Below, one piece after another: positions 27,414 through 35,822 of a stretch of DNA of 64,000 bases. The translations under genes and the position numbers were made by a program. The notes beneath the pieces were generated by a model, which was given only the letters and a program-made list of their open reading frames with translations, did no database searches and was not told where the DNA came from. Origin of the DNA: Ferruginibacter sp. (GTDB lineage Bacteria > Bacteroidota > Bacteroidia > Chitinophagales > Chitinophagaceae). Location: positions 62,001 through 126,000 of the forward strand of contig JAOQAK010000021.1 of assembly GCA_025963635.1 (NCBI GenBank), in the 5' to 3' direction. The first letter of the stretch is position 1. The number at the start of each line of letters is the position of its first letter.

Positions 27414-28442
27414 ATGGTAATCAGCAACTATACAGAAATCATCGCGAAATCAATATTGGTGCCACTTGCAGGCATTTGTATACCGTTCATCACAGGGCTT
27501 TACAAATACCTGGGTTACCCACTCCAGCAAGCGATTACTCATGTATTGCTGCCATGCGTACTGGTGTCATTTCTCATTTGGGAAGGTAATGTGAGAACCA
27601 TGCGGCAGCTCCGAAATAAATGGTACCGGAAAGATCAATATGTTTACAGTGACTTTATGCGGCGTATTGCCATTCATCTCCTGTTTACGTTTTTCATTTC
27701 GCTTACCGGCATATCGCTCATAATGTATGCAGCGGGCAAAAGCGATTCCGGAATTCTCTTCAAAACCATTGCGGCAGTTATCATTTTTGTGATCATTGTA
27801 ACCTGCGTGTACGAGATCATTTATCTTACCGAAGAAAGAGAAACGAGCACGCTAAAAGCTGAAGAACTCAACTATGCAAAATCAGAAGCAGAGCTTACTG
27901 CGCTTAAGAACCAGATCGACCCACACTTTATTTTCAATTCAATTAATACACTCAGTCATTTGATCAAAACCGCACCAGAAGTAGCCTATTTGTTCAATAA
28001 TAATCTTGCCACCATTTACCGCTATATTCTTTTTAATAAAGACAAAGAATTTGTGTTGCTGAAAGAGGAACTTGAATTTGTAAGTCATAATTTCTATCTC
28101 TTCCGCATACGCTATGAGAAGGCGGTTAATCTACTTATAGAAATTGCAGATGTCAAAACGGAAAATTATCTTATCCCGCCTATCTCTCTGCAATTGCTCG
28201 TGGAAAATGCGATTAAGCACAATGAGTTCAGTGACGAGTTCCCCATGAACATTTCAATACAGGTAAACAACAATTTCGTTACCGTTAAAAATAAGATTAT
28301 ACCGAAAAAATATTTTCTTCCCTCTTCTAAGATAGGATTGCATAACTTATCCAACAGATACCGCATACTTACAAAAAAGGAAATTATTGTAGAATCTGAT
28401 GCGGGCTATTTCATTGTTAAATTACCGCTACTAACTTATTAG
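27414..28442 (+). CDS. LytS-family sensor histidine kinase
   Basis: 342 residues. About four transmembrane helices lie in residues 10-137, followed by a short coiled linker. The catalytic region has all LytS hallmarks: LKNQIDPHFIFNSIN (phospho-acceptor His171), an N-box PPISLQLLVENAIKHN and a G-box KIGLHNLSNRY. It autophosphorylates and passes phosphate to the LytTR regulator encoded 2 nt downstream. The signal is unknown because there is no extracellular sensor domain of size. This is the intact counterpart of the degenerate kinase at 25300-26397. Confidence 0.92.
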   Translation: MVISNYTEIIAKSILVPLAGICIPFITGLYKYLGYPLQQAITHVLLPCVLVSFLIWEGNVRTMRQLRNKWYRKDQYVYSDFMRRIAIHLLFTFFISLTGISLIMYAAGKSDSGILFKTIAAVIIFVIIVTCVYEIIYLTEERETSTLKAEELNYAKSEAELTALKNQIDPHFIFNSINTLSHLIKTAPEVAYLFNNNLATIYRYILFNKDKEFVLLKEELEFVSHNFYLFRIRYEKAVNLLIEIADVKTENYLIPPISLQLLVENAIKHNEFSDEFPMNISIQVNNNFVTVKNKIIPKKYFLPSSKIGLHNLSNRYRILTKKEIIVESDAGYFIVKLPLLTY

Positions 28443-28444
28443 CT

Positions 28445-29203
28445 ATGCTGAAAGTACTTATTATTGAAGACGAGAAACCAGCTTTAGAAGGCCTCTTATT
28501 AAAACTCGAAGCACTCAACCTCGATATTGATGTTATCGCAACTACCAGCTCAATCCATGAGACCATACAATGGTTTAACCATAACCGCCAACCAGACCTG
28601 ATCATTATGGATATTCATCTTACAGATGGTTTATCCTTTGGAATTTTCGAAGCCACCAATATTACGGTGCCGGTAATTTTCTTAACTGCCTATGATGAAT
28701 TCATCATCAAGGCATTCGAGTACAATGCCATCGACTATATCCTTAAACCGGTGGATGATACAAGGCTGATGGAAGCCGTTAAGAAATACTATTTTCTCCA
28801 AAAGCATTTCATTGGAAACTATTCCGCCCTTGTAAATTCTATCAAAGAAAAAAATCAAAAAAGAAACCGGATCATCATCCGGAAAGGGATGGAATTTCAA
28901 AGCATTAAAGCAGATGATATCGCCTGCTTTTACACAGAACATAAGCTCATTTTTTCGATAGATAAAGATTCCAAAAAGTTTTTAACAGAAGCCCGTAATC
29001 TTAGTGAGTTAATTGAGGAACTGGATGAACATACTTTTTTTAGGGTAAACAGGAAATACATCGTGAATGTGAATTATATAAAAAGATTTATACCCTCCGA
29101 AAAAAGCAAAGTGGTGATCGACCTAACGATACCGGTGAACGATGAGATCGTTGTTAGCCAGGAAAACTCTGCAGAATTTAAAAAGTGGATGAATGCGATT
29201 TAA
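28445..29203 (+). CDS. LytTR-family response regulator
   Basis: 252 residues. A CheY-like receiver (1-~125) has acidic pocket residues near 8-9, phospho-acceptor Asp56 (LIIMDIHL), the switch Thr in FLTAYD and Lys in YILKPVDD. A LytTR DNA-binding domain follows (~145-250), with FFRVNRKYIVNVNYIKRF. It starts 2 nt after the kinase stop, so the pair is translationally coupled. Target genes are not evident; candidates are itself, the divergent LytTR and the SusCD operon. Confidence 0.93.
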   Translation: MLKVLIIEDEKPALEGLLLKLEALNLDIDVIATTSSIHETIQWFNHNRQPDLIIMDIHLTDGLSFGIFEATNITVPVIFLTAYDEFIIKAFEYNAIDYILKPVDDTRLMEAVKKYYFLQKHFIGNYSALVNSIKEKNQKRNRIIIRKGMEFQSIKADDIACFYTEHKLIFSIDKDSKKFLTEARNLSELIEELDEHTFFRVNRKYIVNVNYIKRFIPSEKSKVVIDLTIPVNDEIVVSQENSAEFKKWMNAI

Positions 29204-29330
29204 ACAAGCCGCTGCTTACCGATCTGGGGTTGCCAATCTTTTCAATAGTACTACAAATTGTTAAACTCTTTAGAAGGCTGACAACCCTTTAACCGTGCAG
29301 GAATACAATGCCGGTTTATATTATTCAGCG

Positions 29331-29338
29331 TACCTTTG
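29331..29338 (+). promoter_or_regulatory. Candidate -7 element (TACCTTTG)
   Basis: The same octamer as at 662-669, 18 nt before the ATG of the SelW-like gene, implying a short leader for the SelW-mobA pair. No clear -33 element. Confidence 0.5.
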
Positions 29339-29356
29339 CTGCTATAAAAACGGCGC

Positions 29357-29656
29357 ATGAAACCTACTATTACCATTGAATATTGTCCCCGTTGCAATTG
29401 GTTATTAAGATCCGCCTATATGGCGCAGGAATTGCTAACCACCTTTGCTGACGACCTTAAAGCTGTAACCCTGCAACCCAGCGAAGTAAATGGAGATTTT
29501 CATATTTCGGTGAACGATAAAAAGATATTTGACCGTAAAGATTATGGTGGGTTTCCCGAAATAAAAGAATTGAAGCAAATGGTGAGGGACGTTGTGAGCC
29601 CGGGTAAAAGTTTGGGACATGCGGATACAAAACCGCATCATATTGATGACATTTGA
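29357..29656 (+). CDS. SelT/SelW/SelH (Rdx) family thioredoxin-like protein
   Basis: 99 residues. It opens with the strand ITIEYCPRCNW containing the redox CxxC motif (Cys10, Cys13), where selenoproteins carry Sec; here both are Cys. It then follows the small alpha/beta Rdx fold (LKAVTLQPSEVNGDFHISVNDKKIFDRKDYGGFPEIKELKQMVRDVV). Members are thought to act in thiol redox reactions in the cytosol. It lies 4 nt before mobA and is probably co-transcribed, suggesting some role near molybdenum cofactor or nitrate metabolism; that link is inference. Confidence 0.9.
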   Translation: MKPTITIEYCPRCNWLLRSAYMAQELLTTFADDLKAVTLQPSEVNGDFHISVNDKKIFDRKDYGGFPEIKELKQMVRDVVSPGKSLGHADTKPHHIDDI

Positions 29657-29660
29657 ATAG

Positions 29661-30254
29661 GTGAAACTTATGCTGGGTGTAATTTTATGCGGAGGACAAA
29701 GTACAAGAATGGGTACCGACAAAGGGCTTATAAAGCTGCATGCCAATACCTGGGCACAAACAGCGGTAGATAAAATATCTTCGCTTCATGTCAATGTAGT
29801 TTTATCTGTCAACGAAAATCAATACAGTGACTACAGTGAAGTATTCCCGGAAAAGCAGTTAATTAAAGACAACCCCGAATTGACAATAAAGGGACCACTG
29901 GCAGGGGTTTTAAGCGTTCATCTACAGTTTCCGGGAGAAGACCTTTTTGTACTGGCTTGCGATATGCCCCTGATGGACGCCGTTATACTGAACGGGTTGC
30001 TGGGCGCATACAACGAACAACCTTCTGCCGAAGCTTATGTTTTTACCAGGAACGATGAACCGGAACCACTCTGCGCCATTTATACTGCCAAAGGATTGGC
30101 CTACATTATTCATTTATTGAAAGCAAAGGAACTTACCAGGCATAGCATGAAATTTATGCTGGAGCATATACATACCTGTACCATCCCGCTCCATGAAGAT
30201 CAAAACAAATATTTCCGAAATTTTAATGCGCATGCGGAATTGAACGGGCTGTGA
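29661..30254 (+). CDS. mobA: Molybdenum cofactor guanylyltransferase
   Basis: 197 residues, typical for MobA. A Rossmann-like nucleotidyltransferase with the signature LGVILCGGQSTRMGTDKGLIK, a metal-binding ACDMPLM and EPLCAIY further on. It attaches GMP to Mo-molybdopterin to form MGD, which NasC/NapA-type nitrate reductases need, fitting the nitrate reductase gene 1.7 kb away. The frame opens with GTG at 29661; an ATG at 29670 leading straight into the first beta strand is equally likely the true start. It follows the SelW-like gene by 4 nt. Confidence 0.93.
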   Translation: MKLMLGVILCGGQSTRMGTDKGLIKLHANTWAQTAVDKISSLHVNVVLSVNENQYSDYSEVFPEKQLIKDNPELTIKGPLAGVLSVHLQFPGEDLFVLACDMPLMDAVILNGLLGAYNEQPSAEAYVFTRNDEPEPLCAIYTAKGLAYIIHLLKAKELTRHSMKFMLEHIHTCTIPLHEDQNKYFRNFNAHAELNGL

Positions 30255-30286
30255 ATCGTGAATGGTCAATGGTCAATGGTCAATGA
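30251..30286. repeat. 7-nt-period repeat (GGTCAAT)
   Basis: After GTGAATCGTG, three tandem AATGGTC-type units follow. It is related to the words at 4197-4255. The surrounding 30255-30466 has no gene; it also holds CCTTTGCGTCTTTGCGTGAAA-like doubled words at about 30431. Confidence 0.6.
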
Positions 30287-30466
30287 TGAAAAGTCAGACG
30301 TCCCAAACGGCTCTTAAGAGTGAAAGTGTAGAATTCAAAAGAGTGTTTGCGATACTCTCCATGCAATTGGAGGACGAATTTATTTCAACGCCCCGATAGA
30401 AAATCAGATAAAATACTTCAGCAACTTTGCTCCTTTGCGTCTTTGCGTGAAAGCCTTTGCAAACAA

Positions 30467-31957
30467 CTAACACAGCATCAACTTACCTGCTTCAATCTTA
30501 TTAAAATCCTCCTTTGGCGCTTCACACAATGAGCAACAAAAAGATGCCGGGAGATTTTCAAACCGGGTGCCTGACAAAATATCTTTTTCGATATCGCCCA
30601 AATCCTCATCATACACAGATAAGCAATGACTGCATTGGTATAGGTAAGAAAGTTTCACTTGCTTTGCAGCTACATCTTTGGTAACAACAGGTTTCTTCGG
30701 CAACGCAACCTGCATGGATTGCTGCTGGGCATAATAAGAAAGTATTGCACGCCGAAGTTGTTCCGCCAGTAAAAATTTAGGATTGTCTTTACTATAAACA
30801 TAACCGGTTCTCTCATTCGGATTAAAATCTTTAGCGCAGAGAATATCATATACATGAAAAAAGCCGATACCGGCAATGGTAATCAACGGCCTTTTTCTTA
30901 CAAGTATACTGCTGAATACCTCTGTCTTTTTCCTTGTCTTAATTCCAATGCAAAGTCCAAAACTGCGGATATCATCCTTGTGTAATCCCTTTAATAAATA
31001 ATTTTTTAAAGCCAAACCATCCTTGCAATCGTCTTCCACCTGGAAGTTAAGTTCGTTGGCTGCATGGCGCACATTCACCTGGTGCTTTGCCAGCAGGCTG
31101 TTCCAGTAAGCCCTGTCCTTTTCCTCTATATTTTTAATGATAATAGTTTTCCATGGCGTGGAGCACAGTTGCCCAATCTTAGTGTGCAGGCATAACTGGC
31201 ACAGCTCCTTTAGAAAACTTACCGAATACATTTCATCCCTCCGGTAGATACCCAGCCAATATTTATCCTGGTACCGGTTTAAGCCTTCATAATACGGCAA
31301 ATTAAACGACGGCAAACGGGCTGGCGAAGCAGAGGTTTTGGTGATATAATCCTGCCTGGTTACCAACTTAAAAAGATCGGCGCCATTGGCGAGCGGGTTG
31401 TCATAAAACTGCTTTTCATTGCGGAATATTATTTCTTCAATATCCCGGCTCATTCGTGCCACATCATTGGTGTACACCATCTCATTCCATTCGTAAATAA
31501 TATTGGTTTTAGGAAAACGTATAAACAAATGCCAGAAATGCGGTGCATTCAATGATGCCACCCAGTTAATATTACCGGTAAGTATCGGCGTAAAACTCTG
31601 GTTACTATCAGAGATATTTATTTTGAGCCTTGGCTGGTAATCCATCAGGTCAAAAATATCTTTGTACACGCCTTCGCTCAGCCAGGTATTCGTAATAAAG
31701 ACTTCTTCGGCGGGATATGAACTGATGATATTCGGAAAATCGTCATGATCCACTTCATAAAAAATCCCCAGCAGGTCCAGTTCCTTTTTCAAAGTAGCAT
31801 AATGCTCATTCAGCACTTCAAGGAACAACTGCTGGCGCAAGCCAAAACTTACTTTACCAACAACGGCTTTACCTGCGGCAATCAATACATTGTACAATTC
31901 ACCGGGAGAAATAATACCGCCGCGGAAATTGATCTTTATCGTAAGTGAATATTTCAT
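30467..31957 (-). CDS. Sulfite/nitrite-reductase-like protein fused to a C-terminal rubredoxin domain
   Basis: 496 residues. The first ~75 residues match the ferredoxin-like half-domain of nitrite/sulfite reductases (NFRGGIISPGELYNVL then SFGLRQQLFLEVL). A second such half ends in CSTPWKTIIIKN (about 274). The paired CxxxxxC/CxxxC motif that holds siroheme and 4Fe-4S is not present. Residues ~440-490 are a rubredoxin: YQCSHC, YDEDLGD, LPASFCCSLC (two CxxC). This suggests an electron carrier that has lost the reductase active site. It lies 34 nt downstream of the nitrate reductase gene in the same operon, so it may feed electrons to it. Fold assignment of the middle is moderate. Confidence 0.75.
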   Translation of the reverse strand: MKYSLTIKINFRGGIISPGELYNVLIAAGKAVVGKVSFGLRQQLFLEVLNEHYATLKKELDLLGIFYEVDHDDFPNIISSYPAEEVFITNTWLSEGVYKDIFDLMDYQPRLKINISDSNQSFTPILTGNINWVASLNAPHFWHLFIRFPKTNIIYEWNEMVYTNDVARMSRDIEEIIFRNEKQFYDNPLANGADLFKLVTRQDYITKTSASPARLPSFNLPYYEGLNRYQDKYWLGIYRRDEMYSVSFLKELCQLCLHTKIGQLCSTPWKTIIIKNIEEKDRAYWNSLLAKHQVNVRHAANELNFQVEDDCKDGLALKNYLLKGLHKDDIRSFGLCIGIKTRKKTEVFSSILVRKRPLITIAGIGFFHVYDILCAKDFNPNERTGYVYSKDNPKFLLAEQLRRAILSYYAQQQSMQVALPKKPVVTKDVAAKQVKLSYLYQCSHCLSVYDEDLGDIEKDILSGTRFENLPASFCCSLCEAPKEDFNKIEAGKLMLC

Positions 31958-31991
31958 TACAAAAATTTAATTAAAACAACCATCCTAATTA

Positions 31992-34900
31992 TTAAACCAT
32001 TGACGGAAGAAGTTCTTTAAATGGTACTGGTACGGTTTCGCCCTTCAAAGAAATGTCGTTGCTGAGCCCTTCCAGGATTGCTTTCACCTCTGGCCGGCAA
32101 CTGCCACAGCCCATACCCGCTCCCGTAAGCTGGCACAATTGCAACAGGTCGGTACAACCTTCCTTTATTTTATTTTGAAGATTACCTTCTCCTACCCCAC
32201 TGCAACTACATACTAATTTACCAATTACCGGCTCCGCTTTTTTACCGCTGCGCAATAACTGCAGGCGTTTATCACTCAGTTCGATCTTATCCTGGATCAA
32301 ATCACGAAACTCGAGGAACTCACTTTTGTCGCCAATCAAAATTGCACCTACTAAACGATCATTATGGATAATACATTTTTTATAGTAACGTTTTGATTTA
32401 TCTATAAAAACTACTTCTTCATAACCCTTCTCATCAGGGCATTCGGCCAGTCCCAATGAACACAGCTCAGTGCCATGCATTTTCAATATATTCATCAACA
32501 GGGAGCCATCATAGTACTTTGAAATATCACCGCTTAAGTACCTGGCAACAATTGACGCCTGTTGCTCTGCGGCGGCTGTTATTCCATAAAGAAAACCTTT
32601 AAACTCAGCGATCTCCCCAATAGCAAAAATGTGCGGATCGCTTGTTTGCAAATATTCATTCACCACCACACCACGCTTACATTCAATATTTGCAGACCTG
32701 GCGATCTCGATATTCGGCACCGTACCGATTGCCACTACAATGGCCTGGCAATTGATCAGCAAGCCACTCTTTAAGCGAATACCCGTGATATCTTCCTTTC
32801 CTAAAAAACGATCGATCTCATCGTTATAATATATGTCCACACCCTTATCAACCAATTCCTCGTGTAGCAACTGGCTACCCAGCGGATCCAATTGCCTGTC
32901 CATAAGGCGTGATATACGTTGAACAATCGTGACCGCTACACCAACCTCACGCAGTGATGCGGCCAATTCTATACCCAACAGCCCGCCGCCTAATATTACT
33001 ACGGTCCCTTTCGCCGGATCAATATGATCTTTAAAGCCATCTGCATCCTTCCTGCTCCGCATGGTAAAAATCCCCGTTAATGAAGGCATGTCCCTCAACA
33101 CAGCGGCACGACTACCTGTAGCAATTACCAGCACATCGTATGCATGCACTTCGTTATTGCTATCCGTAACTGTTTTGTTTATTCTGTCAATTGTTTTAAT
33201 ACTTAGACCGCGGTGCAGCCTGATATTGTATTTTGTTTCTTCTTCATCCGTCATTTTCACCAGGTTACTCCAGGGTAATGCGCCACTGATATAATCGGGT
33301 AACAATACACGGTTGTAAAATGGAAAATTTTCTTTACTGAATATTTCAATCTGGTCATCTTCATTTAACGCACGATAACTTTTTACAAACCCACAAGCGC
33401 CTGCGCCGGCACCAATTACAATGATCTTTTTACCGGCTTTCTTGTAGCTCGTAACCTCAACGGCAGTAAATTTAAAATCAGGTTCTTTGCTTTTAGGATC
33501 CACTACATTCGCGGTAAGATTATTGGCCCTGTTCAAATCATTGTTCAGTATCTTGCCCCAATGCATCGGCAGGAAAACGACACCCTTTTTGATATCGGTA
33601 GAATATTTAGCTTTCACCCTAACAAGGCCTTGCCTGCTGGTAATCTCCACGAGTTCATTCTCTTTTATTCCGCGTTCTTTTGCATTTTCCGGATGAATTT
33701 CTAAAAAAGATTCACTGATGTGTTGTTTCAGCTTATTTACTTTGCCGGTTTTGCTCATGGTATGCCACTGGTCGCGGATGCGGCCGGTAGTAAGTATCAA
33801 AGGAAAAAATGCATCCGGATGCTCGCTCTGGTTATGATCAGGAAAAGAATGGATGATCGCCTTTTGTGAAGGAGTATAAAATTTATGATCTGTAAACAAT
33901 CTTGCCGTACCATACCCATTATTCAATTTAACAGCGCCGGCATTCATCGCTGCTGTATAGGGCCATTGAACAGATCGCTTCTCCTTTAGGATATCATAAT
34001 TTAAACCACTCACATCAACGTTGGTACCAGCCGTTAGTGCAGCGTGCTCGGCAAATATCTCCGCCATATTCTCAAAATCAAATCCTTTGAAACCCATTTT
34101 TTGCGCAAAGCGGCAAATGATTTCTGCATCCGGGATTGCTTCGCCGGGTCCGTCCACAATTTTGTTCAGGATACTGATGCGGCGTTCCGCATTTGTCATG
34201 GTTCCTTCCTTTTCTGCCCATGCGGCTGCGGGCAGCACCACATCTGCATATTGTAAGGTTTCAACGCTATTACTGATATCCTGCACCACCACAAATTTGG
34301 CTTTCTTTAATCCTGCCTCAGCTACCCGTACATCGGGTAAACTGATCAACGGGTTGGTGCACAAGATCCAAACAGCTTTCAGCTTGCCGCTATTTAAAGC
34401 GTCAAACATCTCCGTTGCCGTTAGTCCCTCCTTTGGAGCGATTGTGCCTAATGGTATTTGCCAGAATTTCTCAACTTCATTCCGATCGTTTTCTTTTGAT
34501 AGGTCACGGTGAGCCGGCAGTAAATTTGCCAATCCACCCACTTCACGACCACCCATTGCATTTGGCTGTCCCGTTAATGAAAATGGCCCTGAGCCTGGCT
34601 TACCGATATGCCCCGTGATCAGGTTCAGGTTAATCAGCGATAAATTCTTGTCCACGCCGATCACGCTTTGATTCAGGCCCATTGTCCACATAGTAATAAA
34701 TCCTTTGGCCTTGCCAATATAAGAAGCTGTTAACCTGATATCACTCTCTTTTATTCCGCAGATCGCTGCAGCATCAGCAACCGTTCTTGCAAATACAGTA
34801 TCGCGGTATTTTCCAAAACCTTCCGTGTTATTCTCCAGGAAATCAACATCAATATTCCCTGCCTCAATCAAACATCTTCCAATGGCGTGATGCAACGTAA

Positions 34901-35642
34901 TGTCTGTACCCGGATTCAACTGCAGGTGCAGGTTCGCAATAGAACAGGTTTGGGTTTTCCTGGGATCACTTACGATGATCTTCAGGGCAGGATTTTTTTC
35001 TCTCGCCGCTTCTATCCTTCGCCACAAAATAGGATGGCACCAGGCAGGATTTGCACCGGCAACAAAAATACAATCCGCCAGTTCAAGATCATCATAACTA
35101 ACGGGTACGCTATCTTCTCCCAGGCTCATTTTATACGCTACCACCGCAGAACTCATACATAATCTCGAGTTGGTATCAATATTATTCGTGCCGATAAAAC
35201 CCTTTACCAATTTATTTACTACGTAATATTCTTCTGTAAGGCATTGGCCGGATGCATAGAATGCTACCGAATCCGGACCGTATTTATCAATCAATGTTTT
35301 GAAGACTGCTGCAGTTCTTTCGAGGGCTGTATCCCATGATACTCTTTGCCTGGGCAGATTTTTTGCATACCGCATTTCCGGGTACAGCAGTCGATCGCTT
35401 GTATCCGCCACCGTGTAGTGCAGGTTCATTCCCTTGCTACACAGCATGCCCTTATTAACCGGGTGATTTGGATCGCCTTCCAGTTTCAGACTTCCCTGCT
35501 TATCTTTTTGCAAAATGATACCACAGCCCACGCCGCAATAGCAACAGGTAGTAGCATTCGCATTTCCTTCCGCCGCGATGGCTTCAACAGACTTTTCTTT
35601 GCCGGTCGCTATTGGTTGATAGTTATGTTTCAAATCGGTCAA
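31992..35642 (-). CDS. nasC: Assimilatory nitrate reductase fused to NAD(P)H-diaphorase and BFD-like domains
   Basis: 1216 residues. Residues 33-68 carry a 4Fe-4S motif (C33-x2-C36-x3-C40-x27-C68), followed by the Mo-bis-MGD oxidoreductase and its molydopterin dinucleotide-binding barrel to about 735. Residues ~745-1140 are an FAD/NAD(P)H pyridine-nucleotide oxidoreductase like the N-terminus of NirB (IIVIGAGAGACGF, VVILGGGLLGIELA, IFAIGEIAEF). Residues ~1142-1190 are a bacterioferredoxin-associated-like 2Fe-2S domain (CSC and TGAGMGCGSC). A single chain could thus take electrons from NAD(P)H to nitrate, which usually needs separate NasB/NasC subunits. It is encoded between the transporter and the rubredoxin fusion. 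Confidence 0.92.
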   Translation of the reverse strand: MTDLKHNYQPIATGKEKSVEAIAAEGNANATTCCYCGVGCGIILQKDKQGSLKLEGDPNHPVNKGMLCSKGMNLHYTVADTSDRLLYPEMRYAKNLPRQRVSWDTALERTAAVFKTLIDKYGPDSVAFYASGQCLTEEYYVVNKLVKGFIGTNNIDTNSRLCMSSAVVAYKMSLGEDSVPVSYDDLELADCIFVAGANPAWCHPILWRRIEAAREKNPALKIIVSDPRKTQTCSIANLHLQLNPGTDITLHHAIGRCLIEAGNIDVDFLENNTEGFGKYRDTVFARTVADAAAICGIKESDIRLTASYIGKAKGFITMWTMGLNQSVIGVDKNLSLINLNLITGHIGKPGSGPFSLTGQPNAMGGREVGGLANLLPAHRDLSKENDRNEVEKFWQIPLGTIAPKEGLTATEMFDALNSGKLKAVWILCTNPLISLPDVRVAEAGLKKAKFVVVQDISNSVETLQYADVVLPAAAWAEKEGTMTNAERRISILNKIVDGPGEAIPDAEIICRFAQKMGFKGFDFENMAEIFAEHAALTAGTNVDVSGLNYDILKEKRSVQWPYTAAMNAGAVKLNNGYGTARLFTDHKFYTPSQKAIIHSFPDHNQSEHPDAFFPLILTTGRIRDQWHTMSKTGKVNKLKQHISESFLEIHPENAKERGIKENELVEITSRQGLVRVKAKYSTDIKKGVVFLPMHWGKILNNDLNRANNLTANVVDPKSKEPDFKFTAVEVTSYKKAGKKIIVIGAGAGACGFVKSYRALNEDDQIEIFSKENFPFYNRVLLPDYISGALPWSNLVKMTDEEETKYNIRLHRGLSIKTIDRINKTVTDSNNEVHAYDVLVIATGSRAAVLRDMPSLTGIFTMRSRKDADGFKDHIDPAKGTVVILGGGLLGIELAASLREVGVAVTIVQRISRLMDRQLDPLGSQLLHEELVDKGVDIYYNDEIDRFLGKEDITGIRLKSGLLINCQAIVVAIGTVPNIEIARSANIECKRGVVVNEYLQTSDPHIFAIGEIAEFKGFLYGITAAAEQQASIVARYLSGDISKYYDGSLLMNILKMHGTELCSLGLAECPDEKGYEEVVFIDKSKRYYKKCIIHNDRLVGAILIGDKSEFLEFRDLIQDKIELSDKRLQLLRSGKKAEPVIGKLVCSCSGVGEGNLQNKIKEGCTDLLQLCQLTGAGMGCGSCRPEVKAILEGLSNDISLKGETVPVPFKELLPSMV

Positions 35643-35788
35643 ATTATTGATAGTTTTTATGTTCCGAACTTCAGTATTTCAATTAAGCCGCATTGGCGTC
35701 GCACTCGTGTACATTTTATCTTTGCGCAACCTGCCCGGACGCTTCCGCTAAAAACAAAATCATTCTTTGCTAGCAATGGTAAAAAAAA

Positions 35789-35815
35789 ATCAGACATCAA
35801 GAAATCAGACATCAG
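35789..35815. repeat. TCAGACATC direct repeat
   Basis: ATCAGACATCA occurs twice, separated by AGA. It is the same word pattern as 17121-17151 and lies just beyond the stop of the transporter gene. Confidence 0.6.
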
Positions 35816-35822
35816 CTATTGT

